From positions 1 through 61,834 of the forward strand of contig CAAHDT010000021.1 in the NCBI GenBank assembly GCA_900770525.1: 61,834 bases of DNA, given 5' to 3'. Made by a program: the position numbers and the translations under genes. Position 1 is the stretch's first letter. The number at the start of each line of letters is the position of its first letter. The stretch comes from Candidatus Gastranaerophilales bacterium. GTDB lineage: Bacteria; Cyanobacteriota; Vampirovibrionia; Gastranaerophilales; Gastranaerophilaceae. Under the pieces are notes generated by a model. It did no database searches. It worked only from the letters and a program-made list of their open reading frames with translations, and had not been told where the DNA came from. Of this stretch, positions 1 to 8,891 are shown piece after piece.

Positions 1-61
1 AGTGGAAAATGTAAGCCAATAAGCCCGCCAAAAGCCGAATGTAACGAAATGTAAAGATGAG

Positions 62-90
62 TTTTAAAAAGGCTGAAACCCAGCTATAAT
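62..90 (+). promoter_or_regulatory. Possible promoter of the giant FHA/lyase-like gene
   Basis: A perfect -10 hexamer TATAAT lies at 85-90. No good -35 is seen 17 bp upstream (TTTTAA at 62-67). Transcription would begin near 97, inside the CATAG tandem repeat, leaving a leader of about 100 nt. This is motif reading only. Confidence 0.4.
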
Positions 91-94
91 GCCT

Positions 95-119
95 CATAGC
101 ATAGCATAGCATAGCATAG
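95..119. repeat. Pentanucleotide tandem repeat (CATAG) x5
   Basis: Five uninterrupted CATAG units lie between the putative -10 box (85-90) and the ribosome binding site (GGAG at 182-185) of the giant gene. The repeat is non-coding in the frame of that gene. Unit gain or loss would change leader length or promoter geometry, not the reading frame. Confidence 0.9.
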
Positions 120-193
120 GCGTACTGTGCCTTAAGTTCTATAAATAGGTTGCCGTTAATTTAATTAAGGAAAAGTTAATTGGAGTTATTTTT

Positions 194-3100
194 ATGGTTG
201 ATGGCGTAAATCAATTTAAATTTGGAAAATTATCAGGCGAGTTTTTGAAAAATTTGAAGACTGGTCTTAAGGAAACTGATCTTAAGACAGAAAAGGAAAT
301 CAAACTTTTCAAAGCAATAGATGCTGATAAAAATGGCGTTATCGACAAAAGTGAAATCGATAAACTTTATGATGCTTTGGATACTTCTAATGATGGTGAG
401 ATATCTAAAAAGGAAGCTAAAGCATTTTTAAAAGAAAATGGTTTGGAAGATTTGAAGAAAAAAGATTTGAAAAATTTTCTAAACAAATATGTAGAAAATA
501 CTGAAGATGTTGCAAATGCAGAAGTTGTTGAAGGAAAAGTTCAGATAACTTATAAAGATGGTTCTCAAGAAATTGTAAATTCAGATAGAAGCAAAGAACT
601 TATAAAAAAAGATGCGCAAGGTAATACTGTTAAAAAAGAGGTTACAGAAGATTATAAATTAAAACAAGAAACAGTAACTGCACAAAATGGTGATACAAAA
701 GCTACCAAGTACGAAGAAGATGGGAAGACTATTCAACAAACTGTTGAAAAAGAAGTTAATACTAACACTACAACAACCGTAAGTTATGAGAATGGTAAAA
801 AGTCTTCTAAAAAGGTAGAAAAAGGTACTACAGAAGAAAATTATAAATACGAAGATGAAACAGAAGTTCTTGATTCAAAAATTGAAAATAAAGGAATTCC
901 TGCAAAAGAAAAACATTCTAAATATACTTACAATGCTGATAGATCTGTTACCGAAACTATCACAGAACCTGCTGCAAACAGAACAACTGTAAGAACGAAA
1001 AGTGAAACAGGTGTTGTTGAAGATATTACAGATGACAGTGGAAAAACTCACAATGTTTATAATGCAAATAACAAAAAGTTGTCTCAAACTAAAGAAGTTA
1101 ACGGTAAAGAGTATTCAATTCAATATGACGGTGCCGGTAATACTTCTGTTATTGTTCAAAATGGTGAATCTGTTGCAGATTTGGCAAAGAAATTTGGTGT
1201 AACAGAAGAAGAAATTAAAAACGCAAATAAAGAATTACTAGATAAAAATAAAAAATTCAGCGTTGGCGATGAAGTTAAAATTCCGAAAGAAATAGAAGCA
1301 GATGAAAAAGCTCTTCAAGGTAGAAAATCTTCCGAGGGTGCTAAAGCAGATTATGAACTTCAAAAGAAAAAAGAAGCACAAGCTGCTTTAAGACGTCAAC
1401 AGGCAGCGGCACAAGCTGCGGCTAAAAAGGCACAGGCGGCAGCTCAAGAAGCTCAATATAAAGCTGCGGGCTTAATCAACCATAAAGGTCAAGGTACTAA
1501 AGTTACAGGACATTATAAAAGTGGTAAACAAGAAACATTTACAGTTATAGGTGAAGCTGGTAATGGACGTAAACTTGCAAAAGATAAGAACGGTAAACTT
1601 GTTACAGTTGCTCATGATGGTGTAATTTTGAAAGAATCTTATGTTCAAGCATCAAACTTATATTCAAAAGGCAAGAAAATTCAAGGAAAAATAAAAGATA
1701 AAACAGGCAAATTAGTTACAAAAGAGTTTGTAGAAATCCCTGGAATGGGGAAACTTCCTCACGGAAGAAAAGCTGTTGTTGATGCAAAGGGTAGAACTTT
1801 TATAATGGCTCAAGATGGAGTTGTTTTAAGTGATGAGTATATCGCAAAATCAAATGCAGCTGATGTTATTAGAAAAGATAGCAAAGTTGCTCAAGCACAA
1901 ACTTTAGATATGCTTGAATCTCAATTATCAAGTGCAAAGGCTGCATTTAATGAGCAGATGAAGCAAGATGGCTGGGCAGGAGATTTGGCTGATGGTGTAA
2001 GTGTACTTTGGGGTTCAGATAACAGAGCCTCTAAAGTAAGAGAAGATTTTGCCAAGTACAGCAACACTATAAAAGAGTTGAAAGCTGCAGCGCAAAAAGG
2101 AGATGCTATTTTTGAGGCTAAATTCCAAGAGAAATTTGGAGTGAAATATAACAAAAGTGCTGTTGCTGATTATTTAATGCGTCCAACAGCAGCAAATTAT
2201 CGAAAAGCATTTGGTACAAAACAATCTATTGGCGAAAGAGTTGCAAAATACAACGAATCACAACAAGCTGGTGCTGGTTGGGTGAAAGCAGGTGTTGAAA
2301 TGGCTGCAACTTCTGCTGTGACAGGTGTTGCTCTCGCTGGTACAGTATTATCTGGTGGATTGGCAACTCCGGTAGCTATGGGAGTTGTTGCCGGTACTAC
2401 GTTTATCACTGATACGGTTGTTGAGGGTTCAGACCGTATGAAGATTACTGGCGAATACAGAGATGCTGATGGTAATATCGTTAAAGACGATGGAACATTT
2501 AGAGATGGTACTGATTGGGGTGATATTGTAAAAGATAGTGCAACAGATGCAGCTATTGCTGGTGTTACTCTTGGATTAGGTAAATATGCTACCGCAGCGT
2601 ATAAAGGTGCAAAAACTACTTATAAAGCTTATAAAGTTGCTAATACGGTTGGGAAAGCAACAATCAATGAAGGCAAAATTGCAAAAGCAGCGGCTGTTGA
2701 AGTTAAGAATGCTGCAATTAAGAATGCAAATAAAGTGGCAGTATCCAAAACAGAAGATGCGGTTATTAATACGATTTCTGATGTGAGTGTTGGTGCTGCT
2801 GCTGAATATATTCAAACAGGTGATGTTTCTGTTTCTGGAACCTTGACTAATGCGGTTATTGGTTCTGCTGGTATTGTTGGTGAAAAAATCGGAGGAAAAT
2901 TAAAAGCTAAATTCCATCGTTCTAAAAATGAAGTTGGTGCCACTAATACTGCGGAATCTCAAGGTGTAATGCATGCGACAGGTGATGCAGCACATCATTC
3001 TGGCGGAAAATTGAATGCTGAAAAAATGGAAAATGCCAGAACCGAAGTTCGTGATATTGCTCAAAACGGTACTCCTAAAGAAGTTGCAAAGGCACATCAA

Positions 3101-6100
3101 GCAGCAGATTATCAACAAGTACAATCAAGAGCACAAGGCAGAGAATTGAAACAAAATATTGAAGATGCAAGCGGTTTTGTATCTGTTGGCAAAGAAAGAA
3201 TTGCATTGGATTCTTCAAGCCTTGATGATTTAGCAAAAGCTAAAAAAGCTGTTGAAGGTTGGTCAAACGGAACAAGAGATAAAGAAGCAATTTTGGCAAA
3301 AATTGACACAAGAATGAATGAAATTAAAGCCGGACAAGTAAAAACTACAGAACCTGCTAGAGCTTCTGAAATTGTTGATGAAATTAATACAAACGTAAAT
3401 AAAGCTTCTGAAAATATTATGGAAGGCAAAACAGGTGCTATCGGCTCTCACGATGCAGCAACTTTGAGAGATAACCTTGTTAATAATGTAAAAACAGAAG
3501 AAGATGTTGAAAAATTTATTGCAGATATCAAAAACAGAGTTGGCGTAGATGATAAAGGCAATATGCATGTTTACCAAGTTCAAGGCAAAGATCACGCAGC
3601 AGATTTGGTTAACCAAGCTGAAACAAAATTGAAATCTATCAGAGCTAACAAAGCTGATATGCAACAAATTACAACAACTCTTGATGATGCAATTTCTTCT
3701 AACAAAGGCTTGTCAGAAGATAGCTTGAAATCAATCAGAGCTTTTTCTGCAAAATCAAATTCAGTTGAAGATTTGCAAAACATCATTGATAAAATGAAGA
3801 ATAACAATATTAAAAAATCTTCTGCACAAAAGAAATTAATCAGAGATATGCAAGATAAAGTTGACATTTTGAAAGCAAAACAAAGTGCAACTAATGTTGT
3901 GACTGCTGAACCTAAAAAAGCACAAGTTGCAGATGATGGCAAAACTGCAGATTTTACAACTGAACAACAAAGAATATACCAAGAAGAAATGCAAGCAGTA
4001 AACGAAGCTCCGGCTCCTGCTCAGAAACCACAAGAAACAGCTCATCAACCTGTTGAAGTAAAACCTGAAAATAATGTTCAAAATAATACAAATAAAATCA
4101 ATAATAATAATGAAGCAGTACAAAAACCTGCAGTTGAAAAAGCGCAAAACAATGCAGTTGAAAACAAACCTGTTCAATCAACATCAGAAAAACCTGTTTC
4201 AGGACAAAAAATGGATAGTGTTAAATCTACCCAAACAACAAAAGCTCATATAAAACAAGTTATTAAGGATTTGCCAGATAATATGAAAGAATCGTTTGTA
4301 TCTATTTACAATGAAATTTCAAACTTAACTTCTATGGTTAATGTTGCAGCAATCAGAAATAAAATTAGTACAAAATTCTCAAAATATGCAGAAGCTCTTA
4401 ATAGTTTAACTGATAGATTGGAAGCTAAAATCAGCAGTTTGAAAAATTCACTTAAGACAACTTCCAATACAGGTTCTAGCAGTATAAAAGTTGTTACAAC
4501 TGAAAAAGAGGCAAATTCTGTTTATCAAAAAATGGTAAATGATAGAGCGGTTAATTGGGATGATTCTAAAAAATCTTTAAGTGTAATGAAAGATGGAAAA
4601 CCATATTTTATTGATGTCCAAGGATGGCGTTATGAGATACATGAGTCTTCCGGAACAGGTAATTTTATTACAGATTATAATAAAATGAATAAACAAATCA
4701 ATACTCCATGGAAAATGCATATATACGCGGATAGTCCGCAAGAATGGGCAAATGCAGCACAAGTTGCTATGCCATATCTTCAAGAAAATAAAATAATGTA
4801 CAAAACTATGTCTGAGATTAGTGAAGATGAATTTAATGCGATTAGAAATGCTACAAATAGTGAAGGTTTTCATTCTCAAACAGGAAAGGCATTTACTGTA
4901 TACTTCCGTTCAGAAGATGAATTTCTACAAGCAGCAAAAGATCTTGAAACAAGATTTAAACAAAGTGGCTTGAAATCATCAGGAACAGTTGCAAACGAAC
5001 ATCAAGTTGGCGATAGCGGTTTCTTGTCATACAGACATGAAGGTGCTGAACGTGGAACAACTTACAAACCTGATAATGTTGAAGATCCATATTTGAAAAT
5101 GTTAAATAACGAAAAAACAACTACACCAAAATCAAATAACCACGTTGTTGAGAGTGAAGCTGAAAACTTATTTAATGATTCTATCAATATGAATGAAAAG
5201 AATGTTGTTTCTGGACAATCTGTAAATAAACCAGTTACTTCTAATCAAACTAATAGAGCACAAAATTCTAACAAAGTTAGTCAAAGCGTTTCTCAATTTA
5301 ATGTAGGAGATAAATTACCTAAAGGACAAGAATTTGCAATTAAGGGTAATGAAGTATTTAGAATAGGTAATTCTACAATTGATTTGTCATCTCCTGAAAT
5401 TAAAAATCGTATGAAACAAATGAAAGATGGTCAAACATTAACAATCGGACGTGACGGAGATATTCAGATTTGGGCTGATGATACAGTGTCACGCAAACAC
5501 CTTGAAATTACAAAAACAAGAGATGGTTTCGTTGTTAGAGATATATCTTCAAATGGAACATTTGTATCAGGTACAAAATCAGTTAACCAAACAAGAGAAG
5601 TTCGTTTTGAAACATCTACTTATAATAGACAAGGACAAGTTAAAGGTTCTGGAGTTTCATACAATAATCCACGCTTAAATAAATATAAAATTAATAAAAA
5701 TACTTCAGTGAAAAGTCATGAACGTTTCTATCAAGATAATAAAGAATTATTTGCAGGAACAAGAACTTGGAAAGGAACTATATGGCAAGGTTATACTCCT
5801 GCAGACCAACACCACGGCGCTTGGAAAATGCATATGTACTCAATTGATGAGCATGATTGGCAACAAATGTCAGAAGCATTAATTCCATATTTAAAAGACA
5901 ATGGTATTGAATGGAAAACATTCAATGCAGGGTCAACTGGTGTTCATGAGTTAAATGGAAGCTCTCAAGAAGGAAAAGCCTTTACAATTTATCCTAGAGA
6001 TAATGCACACATGGAACAAATTGCAAGGGATTTGGACTATATCATAAAAAATAATGGACTTAATATAAATGGCTCAAATATTGTTGGTGATAGAGCAATG

Positions 6101-6367
6101 GGTGACAATGGAAGATTGTTCTATAGATATGAGTACAACACAGGAGCTGTTAAAGATATAAACTTAGATTTGAGCAATAGAGATGATTTTGCTATGTATG
6201 ATAGTTTATATGATGGTAACGATGATAGAATTAAAAGAAACGGAAGAGCAAACTACCTTGCAGATGATATGACTCCGGCAGATGACCCGTGGTTTAATTT
6301 CAATCCTTCTGACCCGAATTCATATCCAGATATATCTGAATATGTAGAAAATCTTTTCAGTGCATAG
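194..6367 (+). CDS. Giant mosaic protein: EF-hands, LysM, FHA and two phosphothreonine-lyase-like domains (2,057 aa)
   Basis: ATG with GGAG 8 nt upstream. In order: two canonical EF-hand loops (43-54 and 63-74); a Lys/Glu/Thr-rich stretch; a LysM-like unit (about 320-366); an Ala/Gln coiled coil (about 390-425); an internal repeat pair (about 458-488 and 524-554, both ending near 'DGV.L...Y...SN'); a hydrophobic Ala/Gly/Val segment (about 697-745); long helical low-complexity sequence; a lyase-like domain (about 1470-1620); an FHA domain (about 1735-1800; GR 1752-1753, S1766, H1769, NG 1787-1788); a second lyase-like domain (about 1845-1985). Both lyase-like domains carry WKMH (K1507/H1509; K1878/H1880), a Lys 28 residues later (K1537; K1908), GKAFT[VI]Y (K1565; K1928) and YR[HY]E (R1614; R1978). 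I recognise this pattern from the N-terminal domain of class III lanthipeptide synthetases and from OspF/SpvC effectors. FHA domains bind phosphothreonine. No signal peptide and no kinase domain are seen. Domain assignments are by eye; the cellular role is unknown. Confidence 0.9.
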   Translation: MVDGVNQFKFGKLSGEFLKNLKTGLKETDLKTEKEIKLFKAIDADKNGVIDKSEIDKLYDALDTSNDGEISKKEAKAFLKENGLEDLKKKDLKNFLNKYVENTEDVANAEVVEGKVQITYKDGSQEIVNSDRSKELIKKDAQGNTVKKEVTEDYKLKQETVTAQNGDTKATKYEEDGKTIQQTVEKEVNTNTTTTVSYENGKKSSKKVEKGTTEENYKYEDETEVLDSKIENKGIPAKEKHSKYTYNADRSVTETITEPAANRTTVRTKSETGVVEDITDDSGKTHNVYNANNKKLSQTKEVNGKEYSIQYDGAGNTSVIVQNGESVADLAKKFGVTEEEIKNANKELLDKNKKFSVGDEVKIPKEIEADEKALQGRKSSEGAKADYELQKKKEAQAALRRQQAAAQAAAKKAQAAAQEAQYKAAGLINHKGQGTKVTGHYKSGKQETFTVIGEAGNGRKLAKDKNGKLVTVAHDGVILKESYVQASNLYSKGKKIQGKIKDKTGKLVTKEFVEIPGMGKLPHGRKAVVDAKGRTFIMAQDGVVLSDEYIAKSNAADVIRKDSKVAQAQTLDMLESQLSSAKAAFNEQMKQDGWAGDLADGVSVLWGSDNRASKVREDFAKYSNTIKELKAAAQKGDAIFEAKFQEKFGVKYNKSAVADYLMRPTAANYRKAFGTKQSIGERVAKYNESQQAGAGWVKAGVEMAATSAVTGVALAGTVLSGGLATPVAMGVVAGTTFITDTVVEGSDRMKITGEYRDADGNIVKDDGTFRDGTDWGDIVKDSATDAAIAGVTLGLGKYATAAYKGAKTTYKAYKVANTVGKATINEGKIAKAAAVEVKNAAIKNANKVAVSKTEDAVINTISDVSVGAAAEYIQTGDVSVSGTLTNAVIGSAGIVGEKIGGKLKAKFHRSKNEVGATNTAESQGVMHATGDAAHHSGGKLNAEKMENARTEVRDIAQNGTPKEVAKAHQAADYQQVQSRAQGRELKQNIEDASGFVSVGKERIALDSSSLDDLAKAKKAVEGWSNGTRDKEAILAKIDTRMNEIKAGQVKTTEPARASEIVDEINTNVNKASENIMEGKTGAIGSHDAATLRDNLVNNVKTEEDVEKFIADIKNRVGVDDKGNMHVYQVQGKDHAADLVNQAETKLKSIRANKADMQQITTTLDDAISSNKGLSEDSLKSIRAFSAKSNSVEDLQNIIDKMKNNNIKKSSAQKKLIRDMQDKVDILKAKQSATNVVTAEPKKAQVADDGKTADFTTEQQRIYQEEMQAVNEAPAPAQKPQETAHQPVEVKPENNVQNNTNKINNNNEAVQKPAVEKAQNNAVENKPVQSTSEKPVSGQKMDSVKSTQTTKAHIKQVIKDLPDNMKESFVSIYNEISNLTSMVNVAAIRNKISTKFSKYAEALNSLTDRLEAKISSLKNSLKTTSNTGSSSIKVVTTEKEANSVYQKMVNDRAVNWDDSKKSLSVMKDGKPYFIDVQGWRYEIHESSGTGNFITDYNKMNKQINTPWKMHIYADSPQEWANAAQVAMPYLQENKIMYKTMSEISEDEFNAIRNATNSEGFHSQTGKAFTVYFRSEDEFLQAAKDLETRFKQSGLKSSGTVANEHQVGDSGFLSYRHEGAERGTTYKPDNVEDPYLKMLNNEKTTTPKSNNHVVESEAENLFNDSINMNEKNVVSGQSVNKPVTSNQTNRAQNSNKVSQSVSQFNVGDKLPKGQEFAIKGNEVFRIGNSTIDLSSPEIKNRMKQMKDGQTLTIGRDGDIQIWADDTVSRKHLEITKTRDGFVVRDISSNGTFVSGTKSVNQTREVRFETSTYNRQGQVKGSGVSYNNPRLNKYKINKNTSVKSHERFYQDNKELFAGTRTWKGTIWQGYTPADQHHGAWKMHMYSIDEHDWQQMSEALIPYLKDNGIEWKTFNAGSTGVHELNGSSQEGKAFTIYPRDNAHMEQIARDLDYIIKNNGLNINGSNIVGDRAMGDNGRLFYRYEYNTGAVKDINLDLSNRDDFAMYDSLYDGNDDRIKRNGRANYLADDMTPADDPWFNFNPSDPNSYPDISEYVENLFSA

Positions 6368-6410
6368 TTAATTTCAACTGGTGACAATTTGTCAACGTTT
6401 AGGCTGAACA

Positions 6411-7064
6411 TTAATCATTTTGGAATAAATTAATAATATCTTCCTTTGTGATATTTGGATTAATTGATTTTATCGATGTTATTGACTCTGTATTAACCTC
6501 TTCGTGAAAAATTTTTTCCAAAAGTTTTTTATCATAATCATACAATATTGAACCATGTTGCAGAATATAGCCGTTTTTTCGGCATTGTGCCGAGCCGATA
6601 AGTTTTTTCCCCTCATAACACAAGTCTGTACCTGTAGAAATTAGCATACAATAATCAAATTTGGTGTTAATTTTTTTAGTTGTTCCAAAATTAAGCTCAA
6701 TTCCTATTTTTTTGAATTTGTCTATTAAAATTTGAGAGATTTCAATATATGATTTTGTGACATTTTCGCCGTTTTTTAAATAACTTGTCGGGCAAATATA
6801 ACTGTAAGTTATTTCATTATCGTGCAAAAGTGCTCTTCCGCCGGTTAATCTCCGAACTAAGTCTATACCTTCTTGTTTTAGAAATTCTTTATCGATAAAT
6901 TCATCAGACTGATTTCTTCCAAGTGAAATACATGCCGGTTTCCATCCATATAGTCTGAATATCGGGTAATTAAGCTTGTTTGCAATTGCATAATCAAGCA
7001 AATCACTATCGATTTGCATATTTTCTTGTCCGTTTTTTATTTCGTACGGTATAAATTTCAACAT
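6411..7064 (-). CDS. LipM-like octanoyl/lipoyl protein transferase (BPL_LplA_LipB family)
   Basis: 217 aa. Family signatures are RRLTGGRALLHD (71-82), a conserved Cys (C139) in the position of the LipM acyl-acceptor Cys, and KKLIGSAQ plus ILQHGSI (about 153-173), including the conserved Lys. This cofactor-transferase fold moves octanoyl or lipoyl groups onto the lipoyl domains of 2-oxoacid dehydrogenases or GcvH in the cytoplasm. LipM rather than ATP-dependent LplA is favoured by the Cys and by the lack of the accessory C-terminal domain. It is shorter at the C-terminus than the Bacillus LipM I recall (about 278 aa). It follows the upstream secreted-protein gene with no gap and is probably cotranscribed with it. 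Octanoyltransferase versus lipoyl transferase cannot be settled from sequence alone. Confidence 0.85.
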   Translation of the reverse strand: MLKFIPYEIKNGQENMQIDSDLLDYAIANKLNYPIFRLYGWKPACISLGRNQSDEFIDKEFLKQEGIDLVRRLTGGRALLHDNEITYSYICPTSYLKNGENVTKSYIEISQILIDKFKKIGIELNFGTTKKINTKFDYCMLISTGTDLCYEGKKLIGSAQCRKNGYILQHGSILYDYDKKLLEKIFHEEVNTESITSIKSINPNITKEDIINLFQND

Positions 7065-7958
7065 CTAATTTTCTTCACTATCTCGTTTTTTTAAGTTTTC
7101 TTCAAACTGCTTAAAAACATCACTGCCAACAAATTGTTCCAATGCTGCGCGCTTTGAGTAAAATGTTGAACGTGCTTTGTTTTGTTCGTCAATTGACGAA
7201 CGGTAATAGGCATCAGTTATAAGAATAAGTTCACGTGACAAATCTTGAGAAGCATCATAGTATTTTTTACGTTGGTTAACTATTTTGCTTAACTTTTCAA
7301 GCATTTCTCTTGAAGTCATATAATCAGTATATAGATTAACTGTTTGTTGCTGCAAATCTTCAATTTTTCTGATAAGAATAATCATATCAGCGTCAGTAAC
7401 TTTTGTATATTTGTAGTTTAGTGCTTTAGTATCTTGTGACATGATTCCAAAGATGTTGCTTCCCAACATTGAGCCTGTAGCTAAAATTGGGTTTCCGACT
7501 CCGGCACCAACCATTGTAGACATACTGGCAATTGTAATAAGAACTTTTTTTATAGATTTTTCATTCGGTTTGTCTTCTTCGGGGTTTGAAAGTTTGTATA
7601 AAGCAAAACTTATCGTATCACTTTTGGCAGCAGCTCCTTGCCATAAAAGCGTTAGGTCTTCATACATATTCGCTTCGTCCATTTCAAGCTCTTTGGCAAT
7701 TTCTTTGGACATCCTCTTTATGCTTAAATCTGCATATGTTAAGTCGCTTGAGTCTATTTCTCTTGTGTCTGCTTTGACAGTTTCTTGCTTGTAATTTTGT
7801 TTGACTTCTAAATATTTTTTTTCAGGGGTATCGGTTAAACCTACGCGAAAAGCAGGGTCTTTTACGCTCACATCATTTAAATCATCAAGTGTAACATTTG
7901 ATGAAAATGCAGGAAGTGAAAGAAAACAAACTAGAGCAACCGTTAATATTTTTTTCAT
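7065..7958 (-). CDS. Secreted protein of unknown function, paralogue of the next gene upstream
   Basis: 297 aa. An N-terminal signal peptide (MKKILTVALVCFLSLPAFSS) predicts export, with cleavage near residues 18-20. The mature part is mostly helical: a TLLWQG / ISFALYKLSNPE block, a short Gly/Ala-rich hydrophobic segment (about residues 140-175), then a long coiled-coil-like region. The same order (LW.G, FAL.KL..PE, small-residue hydrophobic segment, D.[DE]MI.L, coiled coil) occurs in the protein encoded immediately upstream (7964-8773), so the two arose by tandem duplication. I do not recognise a named family. SD AGGA lies before the ATG. It forms a three-gene minus-strand unit with its paralogue and the LipM-like gene. 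Confidence 0.8.
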   Translation of the reverse strand: MKKILTVALVCFLSLPAFSSNVTLDDLNDVSVKDPAFRVGLTDTPEKKYLEVKQNYKQETVKADTREIDSSDLTYADLSIKRMSKEIAKELEMDEANMYEDLTLLWQGAAAKSDTISFALYKLSNPEEDKPNEKSIKKVLITIASMSTMVGAGVGNPILATGSMLGSNIFGIMSQDTKALNYKYTKVTDADMIILIRKIEDLQQQTVNLYTDYMTSREMLEKLSKIVNQRKKYYDASQDLSRELILITDAYYRSSIDEQNKARSTFYSKRAALEQFVGSDVFKQFEENLKKRDSEEN

Positions 7959-7963
7959 TTGTC

Positions 7964-8773
7964 TTAATCCTTTCCCTTAAATAATGTTGCGTTTACATCA
8001 TATTGATACATGTTCAAGCTGTCTACAACTTTTTTCCCAGCAAGTCTTTGTAGTTCCATATGATATTTTTTGGCTTGTTGCAAATAATAGAATTCTTCTA
8101 TAGTCATATCGTCATATAAAGATGATGATATAGTGATTTCCAGCAAATCGTCTTCTTCCATCGCTTTTGAGTAATTCTTGTTATACAACAGTAATCTTGA
8201 ACGAGTTTCTTTTAATTGGTTTAATGCACCTTTGTAATTGTAGTAAGAATTAATAATTCTATCTTGAAGATTTTCAATCAATCCTGCAAGTTCAATCATT
8301 TCCGTATCAGTCAATGGCACTTCTGATGGCACATTTTTTTTGTTAATCAGGTTTTGTGCAAGTCTGCCTGCTGCAAAGGCTGATGTTTGCATAAGGTAAT
8401 CTCCGCCCATCATTGCTGGTGCAAAAGATGCTCCTGCCACCAGTGCTGATAATGTTTTTGACATAAGAGAGGCATGTATTCGGCGTTGACTTTCAGGTGT
8501 TGCAAGCTTTTTTAGCGCAAACCCAATAACTTGATTGTTGTCAACTGTTCCTTTCCATAAAGCTTCAATGTCTTCCAAGTCCTTTTCTTTTTGCTTATTA
8601 ATTATTTCTTGCATAACGGCTTCATCGTTAATAACAAGAGAGGTTTTAAGTTTAACATTTGTTTTGGGAAGTTCAATTTTTTCAGGTGTAACGCCCTCAA
8701 GAACAATTTCTTCCGCTAAAACCTGATTGCATATCCCTAGTATTAAAACCAACACGATAAACGCTTTTTTCAT
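7964..8773 (-). CDS. Secreted protein of unknown function, paralogue of the downstream gene
   Basis: 269 aa from the ATG at 8773. A longer reading to 8809 would place extra residues before a good signal peptide (MKKAFIVLVLILGICNQVLA), so the internal ATG was chosen. Mature protein: LWKG, IGFALKKLATPE, an Ala/Met/Gly-rich hydrophobic segment, TDTEMIELAGLIENLQD, then a helical tail. It shares this block order with the 7065-7958 protein. There is no lipobox Cys at the cleavage site, so a soluble or peripherally attached envelope protein is likely. Five bases separate it from the next gene. Function unknown. Confidence 0.8.
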   Translation of the reverse strand: MKKAFIVLVLILGICNQVLAEEIVLEGVTPEKIELPKTNVKLKTSLVINDEAVMQEIINKQKEKDLEDIEALWKGTVDNNQVIGFALKKLATPESQRRIHASLMSKTLSALVAGASFAPAMMGGDYLMQTSAFAAGRLAQNLINKKNVPSEVPLTDTEMIELAGLIENLQDRIINSYYNYKGALNQLKETRSRLLLYNKNYSKAMEEDDLLEITISSSLYDDMTIEEFYYLQQAKKYHMELQRLAGKKVVDSLNMYQYDVNATLFKGKD

Positions 8774-8891
8774 AACAAAGTTATAGCACAAGAAAAATAA
8801 TAAATCCAATGATTGAGATTGTTATAAATCCTATGATTGTTCTTTCATTTTGAATAAAAAAGTAAAATAGATTTGTGGAAAAGAGGTTATT

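Noticed and set aside
95..119. CRISPR-like repeat
   Set aside because: Units are 5 bp with no spacers. It is a simple tandem repeat.
3263..3667. Long minus-strand open frames across the giant gene and other genes
   Set aside because: They lie wholly inside well-supported genes, have Ser/Phe/Cys-rich translations typical of antisense frames, and lack ribosome binding sites.
6382..6394. TGACAATTTGTCA palindrome as terminator between convergent genes
   Set aside because: The stem is short and A/T-rich, with no T-run. It may be incidental.
8870..8885. TTGTGGAAAA as a shared regulatory word (also near 12706 and 36499)
   Set aside because: Distances to -10 boxes and starts differ, similar strings occur in coding DNA, and chance is plausible at this base composition. 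Only the full promoter match at 36491 and 61716 was kept.
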